Shown here piece by piece: positions 1 through 9,252 of a stretch of DNA of 50,468 nucleotides (the first letter of the stretch is position 1; each line of letters opens with the position of its first letter). The stretch comes from Sedimentisphaerales bacterium. Its GTDB lineage: Bacteria; Planctomycetota; Phycisphaerae; Sedimentisphaerales; Anaerobacaceae. The position numbers and the translations under genes were made by a program. The notes beneath the pieces are model-generated. The model searched no databases. It had not been told where the DNA came from and saw nothing but the letters and a program-made list of their open reading frames with translations. The stretch covers positions 1 to 50,468 of the forward strand of contig JAFGEF010000095.1 in assembly GCA_016931715.1 (NCBI GenBank). Reading direction: 5' to 3'.

Positions 1-109
1 GAGTTTTGAACTTGTAAAAGAGTAAAATATTAAAATATTAAAATATAACAATATTAACAGTCGTAAAGCTTATTGGGCAACACGCCCTTTGGTCTCTGGT
101 CTGCTGAGG

Positions 110-283
110 TTATTCACTCGACCTGGTTTCGAGAACTTTATTTCTAACAAGCTGAGCAGCCTGTTTAATTTTCTGCATCTGCTTGCGAACTCTTGTACCT
201 GCCGCTTTATTTCCGCCTTCAGCTTTGCCGATGTCCGATTCAATCTCACTGACCATGACTTTCAAATCTTCGTACTCCTGCAT
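110..283 (-). CDS. Histone H1-like (Hc1-type) DNA-binding protein
   Basis: This is a 57-aa, Lys/Arg-rich helical protein. The segment KAEGGNKAAGTRVRK (about residues 19-33) closely matches the N-terminal helix region of chlamydial Hc1 (KAEkGNKAAaqRVR). Small proteins of this type occur widely in Planctomycetota and Chlamydiae. The expected role is nucleoid binding or compaction in the cytoplasm; no enzymatic motif is present. The start was placed at the ATG at 283 because a GGAGG sits about 8 bases upstream. The longer reading from a GTG at 298 would place the start codon next to that ribosome site, with the GGAGG inside the coding region. The Lys-rich C-terminal tail of chlamydial Hc1 is absent, so this is the short form. 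The family call is good; the physiological role is inferred. Confidence 0.8.
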   Translation of the reverse strand: MQEYEDLKVMVSEIESDIGKAEGGNKAAGTRVRKQMQKIKQAAQLVRNKVLETRSSE

Positions 284-341
284 TAGAGTAACCTCCACAA
301 TAGTTAGTTTTTCATGTTAAATTCAGGTTAAAAACGACCAA

Positions 342-370
342 AACTTAACTTTAATATAAGGTTTTGTCAA
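342..370 (-). promoter_or_regulatory. Weak candidate promoter for the histone-like gene
   Basis: On the minus strand a perfect TTGACA lies at 370-365. It is followed 17 bp later by TAAGTT at 347-342, a poor match to TATAAT. It lies about 60 bp upstream of the histone-like start. The -35 is convincing and the -10 is not. Confidence 0.3.
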
Positions 371-413
371 AGAAAAAAGCCTTTTTTTTATAAAAAAACA
401 ATATTTTTCTTTT

Positions 414-890
414 TCAGGCAGTTATTGTTTTAGTCAATTCCGCTATTCTTTTACCCATCCGGATACATTGCGTTTCGACTTTTTTATCCGGTTTTCCGAT
501 AGAAACCGGGCCGTAGTGGTCGCCTTTGGGATCGCCCTGAACAATCATTCCGCTTATGAGCAATGCTTCTATAATACCCATAATTGTGGTTTCGTTCCCT
601 CCGGCTACGTTGCCTGAGCTTGTGAAAGCGGCACCAACCTTACCGTCAAGTTGGCCATGCCTGCTGACCAAATCGTCAATTAACTGCTTTAACTGAGCTG
701 CCATTTGACCATAGTAAGTTGGTGAACCTAATACAATCGCATCGTAACCGAAGATTTCATCGGCACTTACATCACTTACAGCCTTGCATTCTGTCGGCAG
801 GCCTGCTTCATTCATCGCTTTGGCTATCATCTGAGCCATTGCTTTGGTATTGCCGCTTTTTGAAAAATAAATAACTATTGCTTTTGCCAT
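414..890 (-). CDS. Flavodoxin-family / NAD(P)H-quinone-reductase-like flavoprotein
   Basis: This 158-aa cytoplasmic protein has a flavodoxin fold. The FMN phosphate loop is SKSGNTK (about residues 10-16), right after the first beta strand (AIVIYF). The second flavin loop is GSPTYYGQM (about 55-63). The third region, TSSGNVAGGNE (about 90-100), resembles WrbA-type NADPH:quinone reductases. Length fits short flavodoxins and WrbA-like proteins. The start follows an AAAGGAAG ribosome site. The likely role is low-potential electron transfer or two-electron quinone/flavin reduction; the substrate cannot be told. It shares its strand with neighbours on both sides, with spacers of roughly 70-130 bp, so operon membership is not evident. 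Confidence 0.8.
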   Translation of the reverse strand: MAKAIVIYFSKSGNTKAMAQMIAKAMNEAGLPTECKAVSDVSADEIFGYDAIVLGSPTYYGQMAAQLKQLIDDLVSRHGQLDGKVGAAFTSSGNVAGGNETTIMGIIEALLISGMIVQGDPKGDHYGPVSIGKPDKKVETQCIRMGKRIAELTKTITA

Positions 891-960
891 TATTGCTTCC
901 TTTCTCTATAACTTCAGAGGTAAAACCTCAAGACTATTTTTTTGCATTGACGTTAGTTTT

Positions 961-2502
961 TTATCGGCGCAAGTATGCTAATTTTTCGGGTATAGGTACA
1001 TTATTCCCAAATTTATCCTCGCCGTAGCCATCTTCCGCCAAAATTTTAATGTCATTCAAAACCCGTTTATCACCGATGAAAGTCGCTGTCATATGAGATT
1101 CGACATCGATTTTTCCCATTGCAAGCAGTCTTGCCATCTCATCAACGACTCTTTCCAGCAAAGTCCCCTTCGTCATCGCAGGCTCATCAGGCAATTTTAG
1201 CGGCTGTTCGTATAAAATTAATTTTGCTCTTCCAGCTAATGTAAGCACAACACCCAAAACGATATCAACAATATGATTACTTTGAAATTCATCCGGAACC
1301 AAGTTAAGACGCACAATTTCCTCGGTCAGCCAGCGGCGTTTTTGCGCATTTATTTTTTCATTCGCGCGGAACAAATCCAGCGGCGAACCGGCATCATAAG
1401 TCTCATCACCAAGCTTCATTTGAACGTTGCTCCCGTAATGCAATACAACCTTGGAAACAAGAGTAGAAGGACGAACATGGAAGCCTCGATATTGCGGGAC
1501 AGGAAGTTCAACCTGCCCGTTTTCTGCATAGCGCTTAAGCTTTTCCTGGCAAAGATTTACGGCACAATCGATATAAAGACTGGCATGAGCAATCGAATAA
1601 TTCATAAGCACAGAAAGCAGCTTTTCCGCCTGCACGAGCGGTCCTTCCTGCATTCGCGGCTCGCACAACTGCTTTGTTATATGTCTTTCATAATGATGGG
1701 CAAACAAAGTTGCAGTTCGCAGCAAGTGCAAAACTACACTTATATGGCCTCTCAGCACAGGCAGTTCCGGGTCCAGGTCCGCCGCTTCTGTGCCGGATAC
1801 ATATGTATCATAAAGCGATTGAAGATTGTGAAATCTTAGCTGAAGACTTCGCAGCTTTTCCTCGCTGACAGAATCAGCAACAAATGAAGCATAATCTTTC
1901 GGTTTAGCACGAGCTGCCGCACGAACATCCTTACTGCCCGCCGCAAGATTCAAAAACGCCGTTGCAAGGAGAATGACCATTTCGGACACTTTCTCTATAT
2001 GGCGCCTTTCGCATAAATAAGGAAGTTTGCATTCAGGAAGTTCTTCCGCAAATGATATTCTGTCAAGATTTTCGGGTACAAAATTAAGCCCAAGCTGGTC
2101 GGCCTGCGCAAGCAGTTTACCTGAAACATGCAAAAGCACGCTTGATACATATTCCAGTGTTTCCTTCGTATCCTTTACAAAGTCCCTTCCTGTCGGTAAT
2201 AAATGATAATCAGGCAGGACATATAAAACGTGCAGTAATTCGTAGCCAATATCGGAAAATCCCTTGATCGCAGCTACAAGAGACCGATACCGGCACCACT
2301 GACAATTATGGCCGGCGCCGCAGCCATCGAGTAGCTCTTCTACTTCGCCAGACTGGGCAAGCATTTCGCCAAGAAAAGGACGCGTAATTTTCTCTTTAAC
2401 TGACCTGCTGTGGCAAAGCAAATTTGCAAGCGACAGCAGAATTTTACTGCGTTCTGATATCAGCTTCTTAAAATGTATATCATCTATGACTGTTTCTGTC
2501 AT
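961..2502 (-). CDS. Large helical protein with an embedded HPr-like segment
   Basis: This 513-aa cytoplasmic protein is not assigned to a named family. The first about 330 residues look mainly alpha-helical. They contain clustered cysteines (C61, C67, C70, then C158 and C164) that could bind a metal. Near residues 335-385 is an HPr-like stretch: GFHVRPSTLV resembles the PTS HPr active-site motif GIHARPATLL, with H342 at the phospho-histidine position and R344-P345 following. The hydrophobic spacing after it also fits HPr. The C-terminal about 120 residues are helical. Start ATG at 2502; the ribosome site is weak (AAGGA about 10 bases upstream). A regulatory phosphocarrier-type role is possible but inferred. 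No PTS enzyme I or HPr kinase is nearby. Confidence 0.6.
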   Translation of the reverse strand: MTETVIDDIHFKKLISERSKILLSLANLLCHSRSVKEKITRPFLGEMLAQSGEVEELLDGCGAGHNCQWCRYRSLVAAIKGFSDIGYELLHVLYVLPDYHLLPTGRDFVKDTKETLEYVSSVLLHVSGKLLAQADQLGLNFVPENLDRISFAEELPECKLPYLCERRHIEKVSEMVILLATAFLNLAAGSKDVRAAARAKPKDYASFVADSVSEEKLRSLQLRFHNLQSLYDTYVSGTEAADLDPELPVLRGHISVVLHLLRTATLFAHHYERHITKQLCEPRMQEGPLVQAEKLLSVLMNYSIAHASLYIDCAVNLCQEKLKRYAENGQVELPVPQYRGFHVRPSTLVSKVVLHYGSNVQMKLGDETYDAGSPLDLFRANEKINAQKRRWLTEEIVRLNLVPDEFQSNHIVDIVLGVVLTLAGRAKLILYEQPLKLPDEPAMTKGTLLERVVDEMARLLAMGKIDVESHMTATFIGDKRVLNDIKILAEDGYGEDKFGNNVPIPEKLAYLRR

Positions 2503-2526
2503 TCAATCTTTCCTTATATAGTCGTT

Positions 2527-2582
2527 AGTGAATAGTCGTTAGTATTTAGTCACTATATACTAACGACCATCGACTATTCACT
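2527..2582. repeat. Long imperfect inverted repeat between two genes
   Basis: AGTGAATAGTCG (2527-2538) pairs with CGACTATTCACT (2571-2582). GTCGTTAGTA (2535-2544) pairs with TACTAACGAC (2558-2567). Together they form an about 18-bp hairpin with one bulge. GTCGTTAGT also occurs just upstream at 2521. The hairpin is followed by TTTTT on the plus strand, but both neighbouring genes are on the minus strand. It is therefore more likely a small repeat or mRNA-processing hairpin than a simple terminator. Confidence 0.6.
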
Positions 2583-2588
2583 TTTTAT

Positions 2589-3449
2589 TCAATTATCCAA
2601 TGGATAAAATTCCGGCTCATCAAAATCTTTTGGTATCTGAAAGTCAAAAACCTTTTTATCTATTTTCTCATTGACCTGAGCCTTGAGAAATTTTATTTCA
2701 TAATAATCCTTATTTTCATTCGATTCACCTTCCGGCCCGGTCGAAATCGCATGGATTTTTACCGGGAGATTCTGCTTTTCATCTATCCAGCAATCGATTT
2801 GGACATAATTATCCTTATAAACCGAATTCGGCTTAACCTTCAATTGTACTTGAATCAAATCCTCAGATGAATCTTTTTTCTTAGCCGGTATAGTTATTTC
2901 AAATTCTTCCTTCAATCGGTCTGCTTTCGTAAAGCCAACTATTGGAAATTTTTTGCTAACTAATTCAAATACGTCCACAGGCTTATTGGGTTCATCGGCT
3001 TCGGCTATCTGAATATATTTAGCGCTTTTGATTTCATAATCCAGTTGAACAAGCCACAACCCTTTATACCCGCCGCCTGTTTTCGGCAGAGCTGCTCCAT
3101 CGACTATTATATAATGCTCGTTATATTTCCGCTCTTGTTCTTCATCCTGCTGCGAAGTTGTGAAATTCACTCTCAAATTTGACCTGTTTTCGGATTTTGA
3201 ATAATATAAAATTCCATTTCGCAGAGTTTGAGTATCGAATACAGACGGCTGAACATGCCTGTATTCTATTTGGCATTCATAGGTTTTCAGATCCTGAGTC
3301 CTCTTATTCAGCTTTGCAAGAATCGTATCTACTTTATTCGGCTCTGTTTTTTCACTTTTCAATCCATTTGGTTCTACAGATGCAGAACAGCATGATACGC
3401 AAAACATCAATGATAACACACAAATTGTCTGTATAAACTTTCTAACCAT
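2589..3449 (-). CDS. Exported LolA-like (outer-membrane lipoprotein sorting-like) protein
   Basis: This 286-aa protein begins with a basic N-terminus, a hydrophobic stretch (about residues 6-19) and a Cys cluster (VSCC), consistent with a secretion signal or a lipoprotein signal with a poor lipobox. The mature part has alternating beta-strand patterning. It includes a region about residues 50-140 (KRTQDLKTYECQIEY ... GILYYS ... LRVNF) and a C-terminal part with WIDEKQNLPVKIH and YYEIKFLKAQVNEKIDKKVFDF. These phrases are typical of the LolA/RseB-like fold, used by proteins that cradle lipid or lipoprotein ligands in the periplasm. Planctomycetes carry many such paralogues of unknown ligand. 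The ATG at 3449 leads straight into the signal sequence. Confidence 0.55.
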   Translation of the reverse strand: MVRKFIQTICVLSLMFCVSCCSASVEPNGLKSEKTEPNKVDTILAKLNKRTQDLKTYECQIEYRHVQPSVFDTQTLRNGILYYSKSENRSNLRVNFTTSQQDEEQERKYNEHYIIVDGAALPKTGGGYKGLWLVQLDYEIKSAKYIQIAEADEPNKPVDVFELVSKKFPIVGFTKADRLKEEFEITIPAKKKDSSEDLIQVQLKVKPNSVYKDNYVQIDCWIDEKQNLPVKIHAISTGPEGESNENKDYYEIKFLKAQVNEKIDKKVFDFQIPKDFDEPEFYPLDN

Positions 3450-3724
3450 TTATTTATACCCTCAAAAAAAGAGCTATTTTCTTATAACTATTGAAAATCT
3501 TATCAAAGATTAAAATAATTGTAAATTTTAAAGATTTGTAAATCATAAGATACGTGATTTGCTGCATTAAACGCAGTTTTTATAAAAAAATATATTTTCT
3601 TAAAAATTTATGTAACGGATTCATGCTTTTAACGTCTATATAATCGGAAAACCAAAGTTGTTTTTATTAAATTTGAATTTTGGGTAAATTCAGGATAAAC
3701 AAAGCAATTTTAAGGAATATAAAA

Positions 3725-5869
3725 ATGAAGCAGTTTTCCATTTATTCAGAAAGAATAAAGAATGCCGCGATGACCAGGAGTCGTTTTGCAATGATAATGG
3801 CTATATTTATTGTCGCTGGTTTTATGATGCCCAGGTCGGTGATTGCTATGCAAATATCTGCTGAAAAACCGACAAGTATCTGGGATTTAGTGCGTCAGGA
3901 TAAGATTAAAAAAGCCGAACCCAACAAACCTGACCAACCAGTAAGAACCATTCAGATGGAGAAACCTGCTGAATTGGCCAAGCTCGCGGAATCAGCAAAA
4001 CCTGTCGAATTTGCTAAAATCCAGCAAGTCGAAACGCAGACAAAAGAGCGTGTTCTGCACTTTCCCAAAGACCACTCGATTGGCCAGATTAGCATACAGA
4101 ATGAAAAACCTGTAGGAGAAATTAACTCTTTCTTCTATTGGACAGAAGGCGATAGAGATTGGGAATCTTTTGCTCAGGCAAAAGGCGATGTTAAAATCCC
4201 CATCGGCAAGCGCATAGGACTTATTATTTCAAAAGCCGACACTAGCAGTTTATCTGCACTCTCCAAACTGAATCCCGATGACCTTTATATGCTTGCAATA
4301 TCCGGTAGTTACCCTTCTGACCAGGTACAACGGCCCATACCCGATGATAAGTGTATTGCCTATATCAACCACCTAACAGGTCTGAAGGATTTACAACTTA
4401 ATTACACGGCAATAACAGCAAAGGGATTTGGCACACTAAGCAATCTTAAATCCCTTGAGTATCTGACTTTATCCGGTGATATTACCGATGAGAGTCTTGA
4501 GGTTATATCGCAATTGCGAACACTTAAGGGATTATATTTATATAATCCCAATTTAATAGATAACCGTTTGACGGATAAAGGTCTGGCTTATCTTGCCAGC
4601 CTTTCATCACTTGAGGAACTCAGGGTTGATAGCAACCAGTTCACTAACGCCGGTCTGGCTCATGTAGCCAAACTTACATCGCTGCGATATCTGATGCTTT
4701 ACGGTAAGAACTTTACAGATGCCGGTATGGAATATCTCAAAGACAGCCAATCGTTGCGAATATTGCATGTTGGGCTTCTGAGTCTAACAGATGAGGCATT
4801 AGCACATATAGCAGAAATTCCTAACCTTGAGGCTATTAACCTGCACCGGTCGGAGAATATAACTGATGATGGTATCGCTGCCCTCGCTAAGCTGAAATCT
4901 TTGAAAAAGCTGGATATCGGTAGTTCCAAAGTAACAGATACAGGGCTGTCTTATTTACAGGCTTGCAAGAACCTTGATTATTTGACTTTACCGCCTCAGG
5001 GAATAAGTGATGTAGGATTAACCTACCTTGGCCAGTTGAGCAATCTTAAGCATCTTGATGTATCCAGAGTGCATTTTGTGGACCCCAAAATGGATTCAGG
5101 TTACTACACTGATAATGGTGTTGCAGAGCTTTCAAAGTGCAAACTTCTCGAAGAGTTAACTATCGGCAGTATAGGAATGACCGATGAGGGAATGTCACAT
5201 ATCGCAGAGCTGACCAATTTAAAGTGGCTTGGCCTGTTTGGTTGTTCAAATGTAACAAACAAAGGCATAGAGAAACTGAAAACGCTAAAATCTTTACAAT
5301 ATCTTTCTATTTATGAATCAAATATAACAATCGGAGGATTATCAAGCCTTAATGAGCTGTCGAATTTGACTGATCTGCAATTACAAAACGTGCAACAGGA
5401 TAACACTGGTCTGGACATTTCCAAACTCAAAAATCTTGTTGATTTGTCTATAACAACCAACCGCAAACGGATCGGCACAGAAATCGTCTATGACAAATTG
5501 AATAACTCTGATTTAGCCTGTTTGGCTAATCTCAACAAGCTTAAAAGACTTCAATTACCCGGCTTTGGGCTTGATGACAACGGCCTGAAATACTTCTCCA
5601 GTCTGAAAAACCTCGAATTTTTAAACATTTATTGCGAAGGCGAATCGAGCATAACAGATGCGGGAATAAAACATATAGCCGGTCTTTCAAATCTTAACAG
5701 GTTAATGATTAAAGATGGCCATTTTACCGACAAGTCACTGGAATATCTTTCAGGTATGCCGGCTCTGACATGGCTTGAGCTTACATCTGATTTTGCATTC
5801 AGCAATAAAGCTATTAAGAATTTCCAGGCAAAGAATCCTAATATAGAGCATTTGCTGCTCATACCATGA
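3725..5869 (+). CDS. Secreted RNI-type leucine-rich-repeat protein
   Basis: This 714-aa protein carries about 18 leucine-rich repeats of 23-25 residues over roughly residues 190-700. The recurring unit resembles lTDeGLayLa.LssLeeLrl, as in ribonuclease-inhibitor-like planctomycete LRR proteins. These form a solenoid for protein binding. Residues about 20-40 are hydrophobic and end in an Ala-rich site, suggesting a signal peptide. A Pro/Lys/Glu-rich linker follows. The ATG at 3725 was chosen because AAGGA lies 8 bp upstream; an in-frame TTG at 3680 has no ribosome site. The partner is unknown. It ends convergently with the HAD gene, with a paired-hairpin palindrome in between. Confidence 0.8.
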   Translation: MKQFSIYSERIKNAAMTRSRFAMIMAIFIVAGFMMPRSVIAMQISAEKPTSIWDLVRQDKIKKAEPNKPDQPVRTIQMEKPAELAKLAESAKPVEFAKIQQVETQTKERVLHFPKDHSIGQISIQNEKPVGEINSFFYWTEGDRDWESFAQAKGDVKIPIGKRIGLIISKADTSSLSALSKLNPDDLYMLAISGSYPSDQVQRPIPDDKCIAYINHLTGLKDLQLNYTAITAKGFGTLSNLKSLEYLTLSGDITDESLEVISQLRTLKGLYLYNPNLIDNRLTDKGLAYLASLSSLEELRVDSNQFTNAGLAHVAKLTSLRYLMLYGKNFTDAGMEYLKDSQSLRILHVGLLSLTDEALAHIAEIPNLEAINLHRSENITDDGIAALAKLKSLKKLDIGSSKVTDTGLSYLQACKNLDYLTLPPQGISDVGLTYLGQLSNLKHLDVSRVHFVDPKMDSGYYTDNGVAELSKCKLLEELTIGSIGMTDEGMSHIAELTNLKWLGLFGCSNVTNKGIEKLKTLKSLQYLSIYESNITIGGLSSLNELSNLTDLQLQNVQQDNTGLDISKLKNLVDLSITTNRKRIGTEIVYDKLNNSDLACLANLNKLKRLQLPGFGLDDNGLKYFSSLKNLEFLNIYCEGESSITDAGIKHIAGLSNLNRLMIKDGHFTDKSLEYLSGMPALTWLELTSDFAFSNKAIKNFQAKNPNIEHLLLIP

Positions 5870-5884
5870 AATTTGATTAGCCTC

Positions 5885-5933
5885 GTGTCGAGGGCGTCTC
5901 GCCCTCGATTCGCGGGCAAGATGCCCGCGACAC
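5885..5933. repeat. Nested palindrome with two 9-bp hairpins
   Basis: Two perfect hairpins lie side by side: TCGAGGGCG-TCT-CGCCCTCGA (5888-5908) and TCGCGGGCA-AGA-TGCCCGCGA (5910-5930). An outer pair, GTGTCG (5885-5890) and CGACAC (5928-5933), encloses both, so one strand could fold as a two-armed cruciform. It sits in the 67-bp gap between convergent genes, where it could act as a bidirectional terminator or be a REP-like intergenic repeat. It is much more GC-rich than its surroundings. Confidence 0.8.
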
Positions 5934-5936
5934 CTC

Positions 5937-6524
5937 TCACGACACACCTTGTTTAATAATATCAAGTACCTGTCTGATATTATCGATTTTGTAGTTAGCG
6001 ATATTTTCAAATTCGTATTTTTTGCCATTAACAAGCAGGACGGAAACTGCACCGGCGGCTATCGCACAAAGCAAATCGAACAGGTAATCACCAACGACAA
6101 GAGTCTCGTGCGGCTGAACATTGAATTTTTTGCAAAGTTCCAGTACTCCGAAAGCATCCGGCTTGACAGGTCCATCCTCCCTGCCGACAACCGCGTCAAA
6201 CTGTAAGCCGTGCTTATTGAATACAGCGTAAGCATTCGCTTTCGTATTTCGTGTCAGAATCCCAATAGGTATTCCTTCGGTCCGAAGCGCAGCAAGTGTT
6301 TCCCTGGCGCAGTTATTAAGCTGAGATTCCTCGATAGCCTTTTGCTCGTGATAATGAAGAATTTTTTCGGCATTGATTCGTTCCGAAGACGTCATTTTTT
6401 GCATCGCCTCCAGTAAAGGACCTGAATTTTGGTCCAAGCCTATTTCTTCCCTGATAGCATCGAAATCGAAGTAAGGCTTAGTAATTGTGCCGTCCATATC
6501 AAATATAACTGCTTTTATTTTCAT
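5937..6524 (-). CDS. HAD-superfamily hydrolase, phosphoglycolate-phosphatase-like
   Basis: This 195-aa cytoplasmic phosphatase shows all four HAD motifs. Motif I is DMDGT (nucleophile D9, acid/base D11), motif II is LTRNT (about residues 93-97), and motif III has the Lys in GPVKPD. Motif IV is GDYLFD, where acidic residues hold Mg2+. The cap domain between motifs I and II is small and helical (C1 type). The overall pattern fits phosphoglycolate phosphatase or a related small sugar-phosphate phosphatase, but the substrate cannot be read from sequence. The start at 6524 gives the complete first beta strand; no good ribosome site precedes it. It is convergent with the LRR gene. Confidence 0.85.
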   Translation of the reverse strand: MKIKAVIFDMDGTITKPYFDFDAIREEIGLDQNSGPLLEAMQKMTSSERINAEKILHYHEQKAIEESQLNNCARETLAALRTEGIPIGILTRNTKANAYAVFNKHGLQFDAVVGREDGPVKPDAFGVLELCKKFNVQPHETLVVGDYLFDLLCAIAAGAVSVLLVNGKKYEFENIANYKIDNIRQVLDIIKQGVS

Positions 6525-6540
6525 AGTATTAATAACTTAT

Positions 6541-6586
6541 TGTCCGACTTGTCGGACATGTCGGACATGTCAGACAAATCGGACAT
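6541..6586. repeat. Short direct/inverted GTCGGACAT repeats
   Basis: GTCGGACAT occurs twice in a row (6551-6559 and 6560-6568), with degenerate copies after it (GTCAGACAA, ATCGGACAT). The stretch starts with an inverted copy, TGTCCGA-CTTG-TCGGACA. The arrangement gives a hairpin plus tandem copies between two minus-strand genes. It is too short and degenerate for a CRISPR array. It may be a minisatellite-like intergenic repeat. Confidence 0.6.
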
Positions 6587-6608
6587 CAAGCTGCTTCAAT
6601 GATTGATT

Positions 6609-7496
6609 TTATTCTTCCTGTTTCTTTCTAAGAAGTTCTATCAAATATCTTCCGGCCTGGCTGAAAATTTTTCCTGAACGAATAATTATTCCCGTAGGTC
6701 TGGCAAATCGTTCATTGGTAAAATTAATCGCCTTTATAGCGCCGCTGTTAAGCTCCTGCAGTAACGTAACTTGAGGCAGTATGCTTACGCCGTTGTTTAT
6801 CTCAACAGCACGTTTTATAGTCTCGATATTATCAAACTCCATCACAGGCTGGATACTTACATTATAATGCTGTAAAATGTTATCTATCCAGATACGTGTG
6901 GGAACTTCCTTTTCGAATGCTATAAATTTCTCGAACTGCAATTGATGAATATCGATACTCGATTCTCGTGCCAGCGGATGATTTGGGCTGCAGGCAAGAA
7001 CAAGAAGTTCATCCACGAAATCATAGACTTCAAGTCTTTTATCTTTTTTTGGCACGGCTACGATGCCTATATCAAGCTCGCCCGATAAGACCTTTTCATA
7101 AATCAAAGCAGCGCTGAAATACTCGACATGGACATTAATATTCGGATAATTGACCATGAATTTTTTTATATAATCAGGTAGAGTGTGCATTCCTATACTG
7201 AAAATCGCACCAATGTTAATTCTGCTGACAGATGTTTTTTGCAGCATTCTCAATTCATTTTGGAGCAGTTCATGCCTTTCGATAATTTCTTTTGCACCCT
7301 GATAAAGCAGTTGACCGGCTTTAGTCAGTTCAATCGGACGTCTTTTTCTGCTAATTAACTGGCTGTTATAAGCCAGTTCAAGCTGAGCAAGCTGCTGTGA
7401 AATCGCAGACTGGCTCAACAGATGCTTTTCCGCCGTCTTTGAAAAGCTTCGCAAATCTGCAAGATCACAGAACACCTTTAGTATTTCCAAATTCAT
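6609..7496 (-). CDS. LysR-family transcriptional regulator
   Basis: This 295-aa protein has normal LTTR length. Residues 1-60 form the winged helix-turn-helix: LEILKVFCDLADLRSFSKTA, then SQSAISQQLAQLE and LISRKRRPIELTKAG. Residues about 90-290 form the periplasmic-binding-protein-like effector domain (RINIGAIFSIGMHTLP; GELDIGIVAVP; LVLACSPNHPLA). LTTRs usually autoregulate and control a divergent neighbour, which here is gdhA. A GltC/CbbR-like role in nitrogen or carbon balance is therefore a reasonable inference. AAGGATG precedes the ATG. The effector is unknown. Confidence 0.9.
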   Translation of the reverse strand: MNLEILKVFCDLADLRSFSKTAEKHLLSQSAISQQLAQLELAYNSQLISRKRRPIELTKAGQLLYQGAKEIIERHELLQNELRMLQKTSVSRINIGAIFSIGMHTLPDYIKKFMVNYPNINVHVEYFSAALIYEKVLSGELDIGIVAVPKKDKRLEVYDFVDELLVLACSPNHPLARESSIDIHQLQFEKFIAFEKEVPTRIWIDNILQHYNVSIQPVMEFDNIETIKRAVEINNGVSILPQVTLLQELNSGAIKAINFTNERFARPTGIIIRSGKIFSQAGRYLIELLRKKQEE

Positions 7497-7618
7497 TATA
7501 AGACATCCTTATATTATCTATTATCAACTTAGACCTTGAATTTATTTAACCTTATATTAGTATTTATTATATTTGCAGTTTTACCAGCTACAATACAATT
7601 TTGTTAAATTTGACAAGT

Positions 7619-7640
7619 GTTTTGCATAAATGAGCAAAAA
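7619..7640. promoter_or_regulatory. Candidate LysR operator between lysR-type gene and gdhA
   Basis: TTTTGC (7620-7625) and GCAAAA (7634-7639) form a perfect dyad with an 8-bp spacer and contain T-N11-A pairs, the general LTTR recognition pattern. A TTGACA hexamer (7610-7615) lies just upstream, without a convincing -10 at normal spacing. The site is about 90 bp upstream of gdhA and about 120 bp from the regulator start. This is a pattern match only. Confidence 0.4.
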
Positions 7641-7729
7641 CAAATATTACCTGTAAAAAACAGTACTAATTTTTGTAAAAGTTCAATTTGAATCAGTTTT
7701 ACTTATATTTTATAAGGAGTTTCAGCTAA

Positions 7730-9076
<1,347 letters not shown>

Positions 9077-9122
9077 TTCCCTGAAAAAGGAAAATACAAA
9101 AAATATTCTGAACGATGTATGA

Positions 9123-9165
9123 AAAAGGGCAAAACCTGTTTGTATTAAGGGTTTTGCCCTTTTAT
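9123..9165 (+). terminator. Rho-independent terminator of gdhA
   Basis: A perfect 14-bp stem (9123-9136 with 9150-9163) is built on AAAAGGGCAAAACC and its complement. The loop is 13 nt and the stem ends in a short T-run. It starts 47 bp after the gdhA stop. Confidence 0.9.
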
Positions 9166-9252
9166 AATTATGCAGTAAAAAATGAATTTTTGAATATTGG
9201 GGTGGCATCCTCAAGTGAAATCCGGGGATGGTTTATAGCTAAAAGGTGATTT

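Noticed and set aside
3680..3724. TTG start for the LRR protein
   Set aside because: There is no ribosome site; the ATG at 3725 has AAGGA at good distance.
6541..6586. Possible CRISPR array
   Set aside because: The repeats are about 9 bp, contiguous and degenerate, with no spacers.
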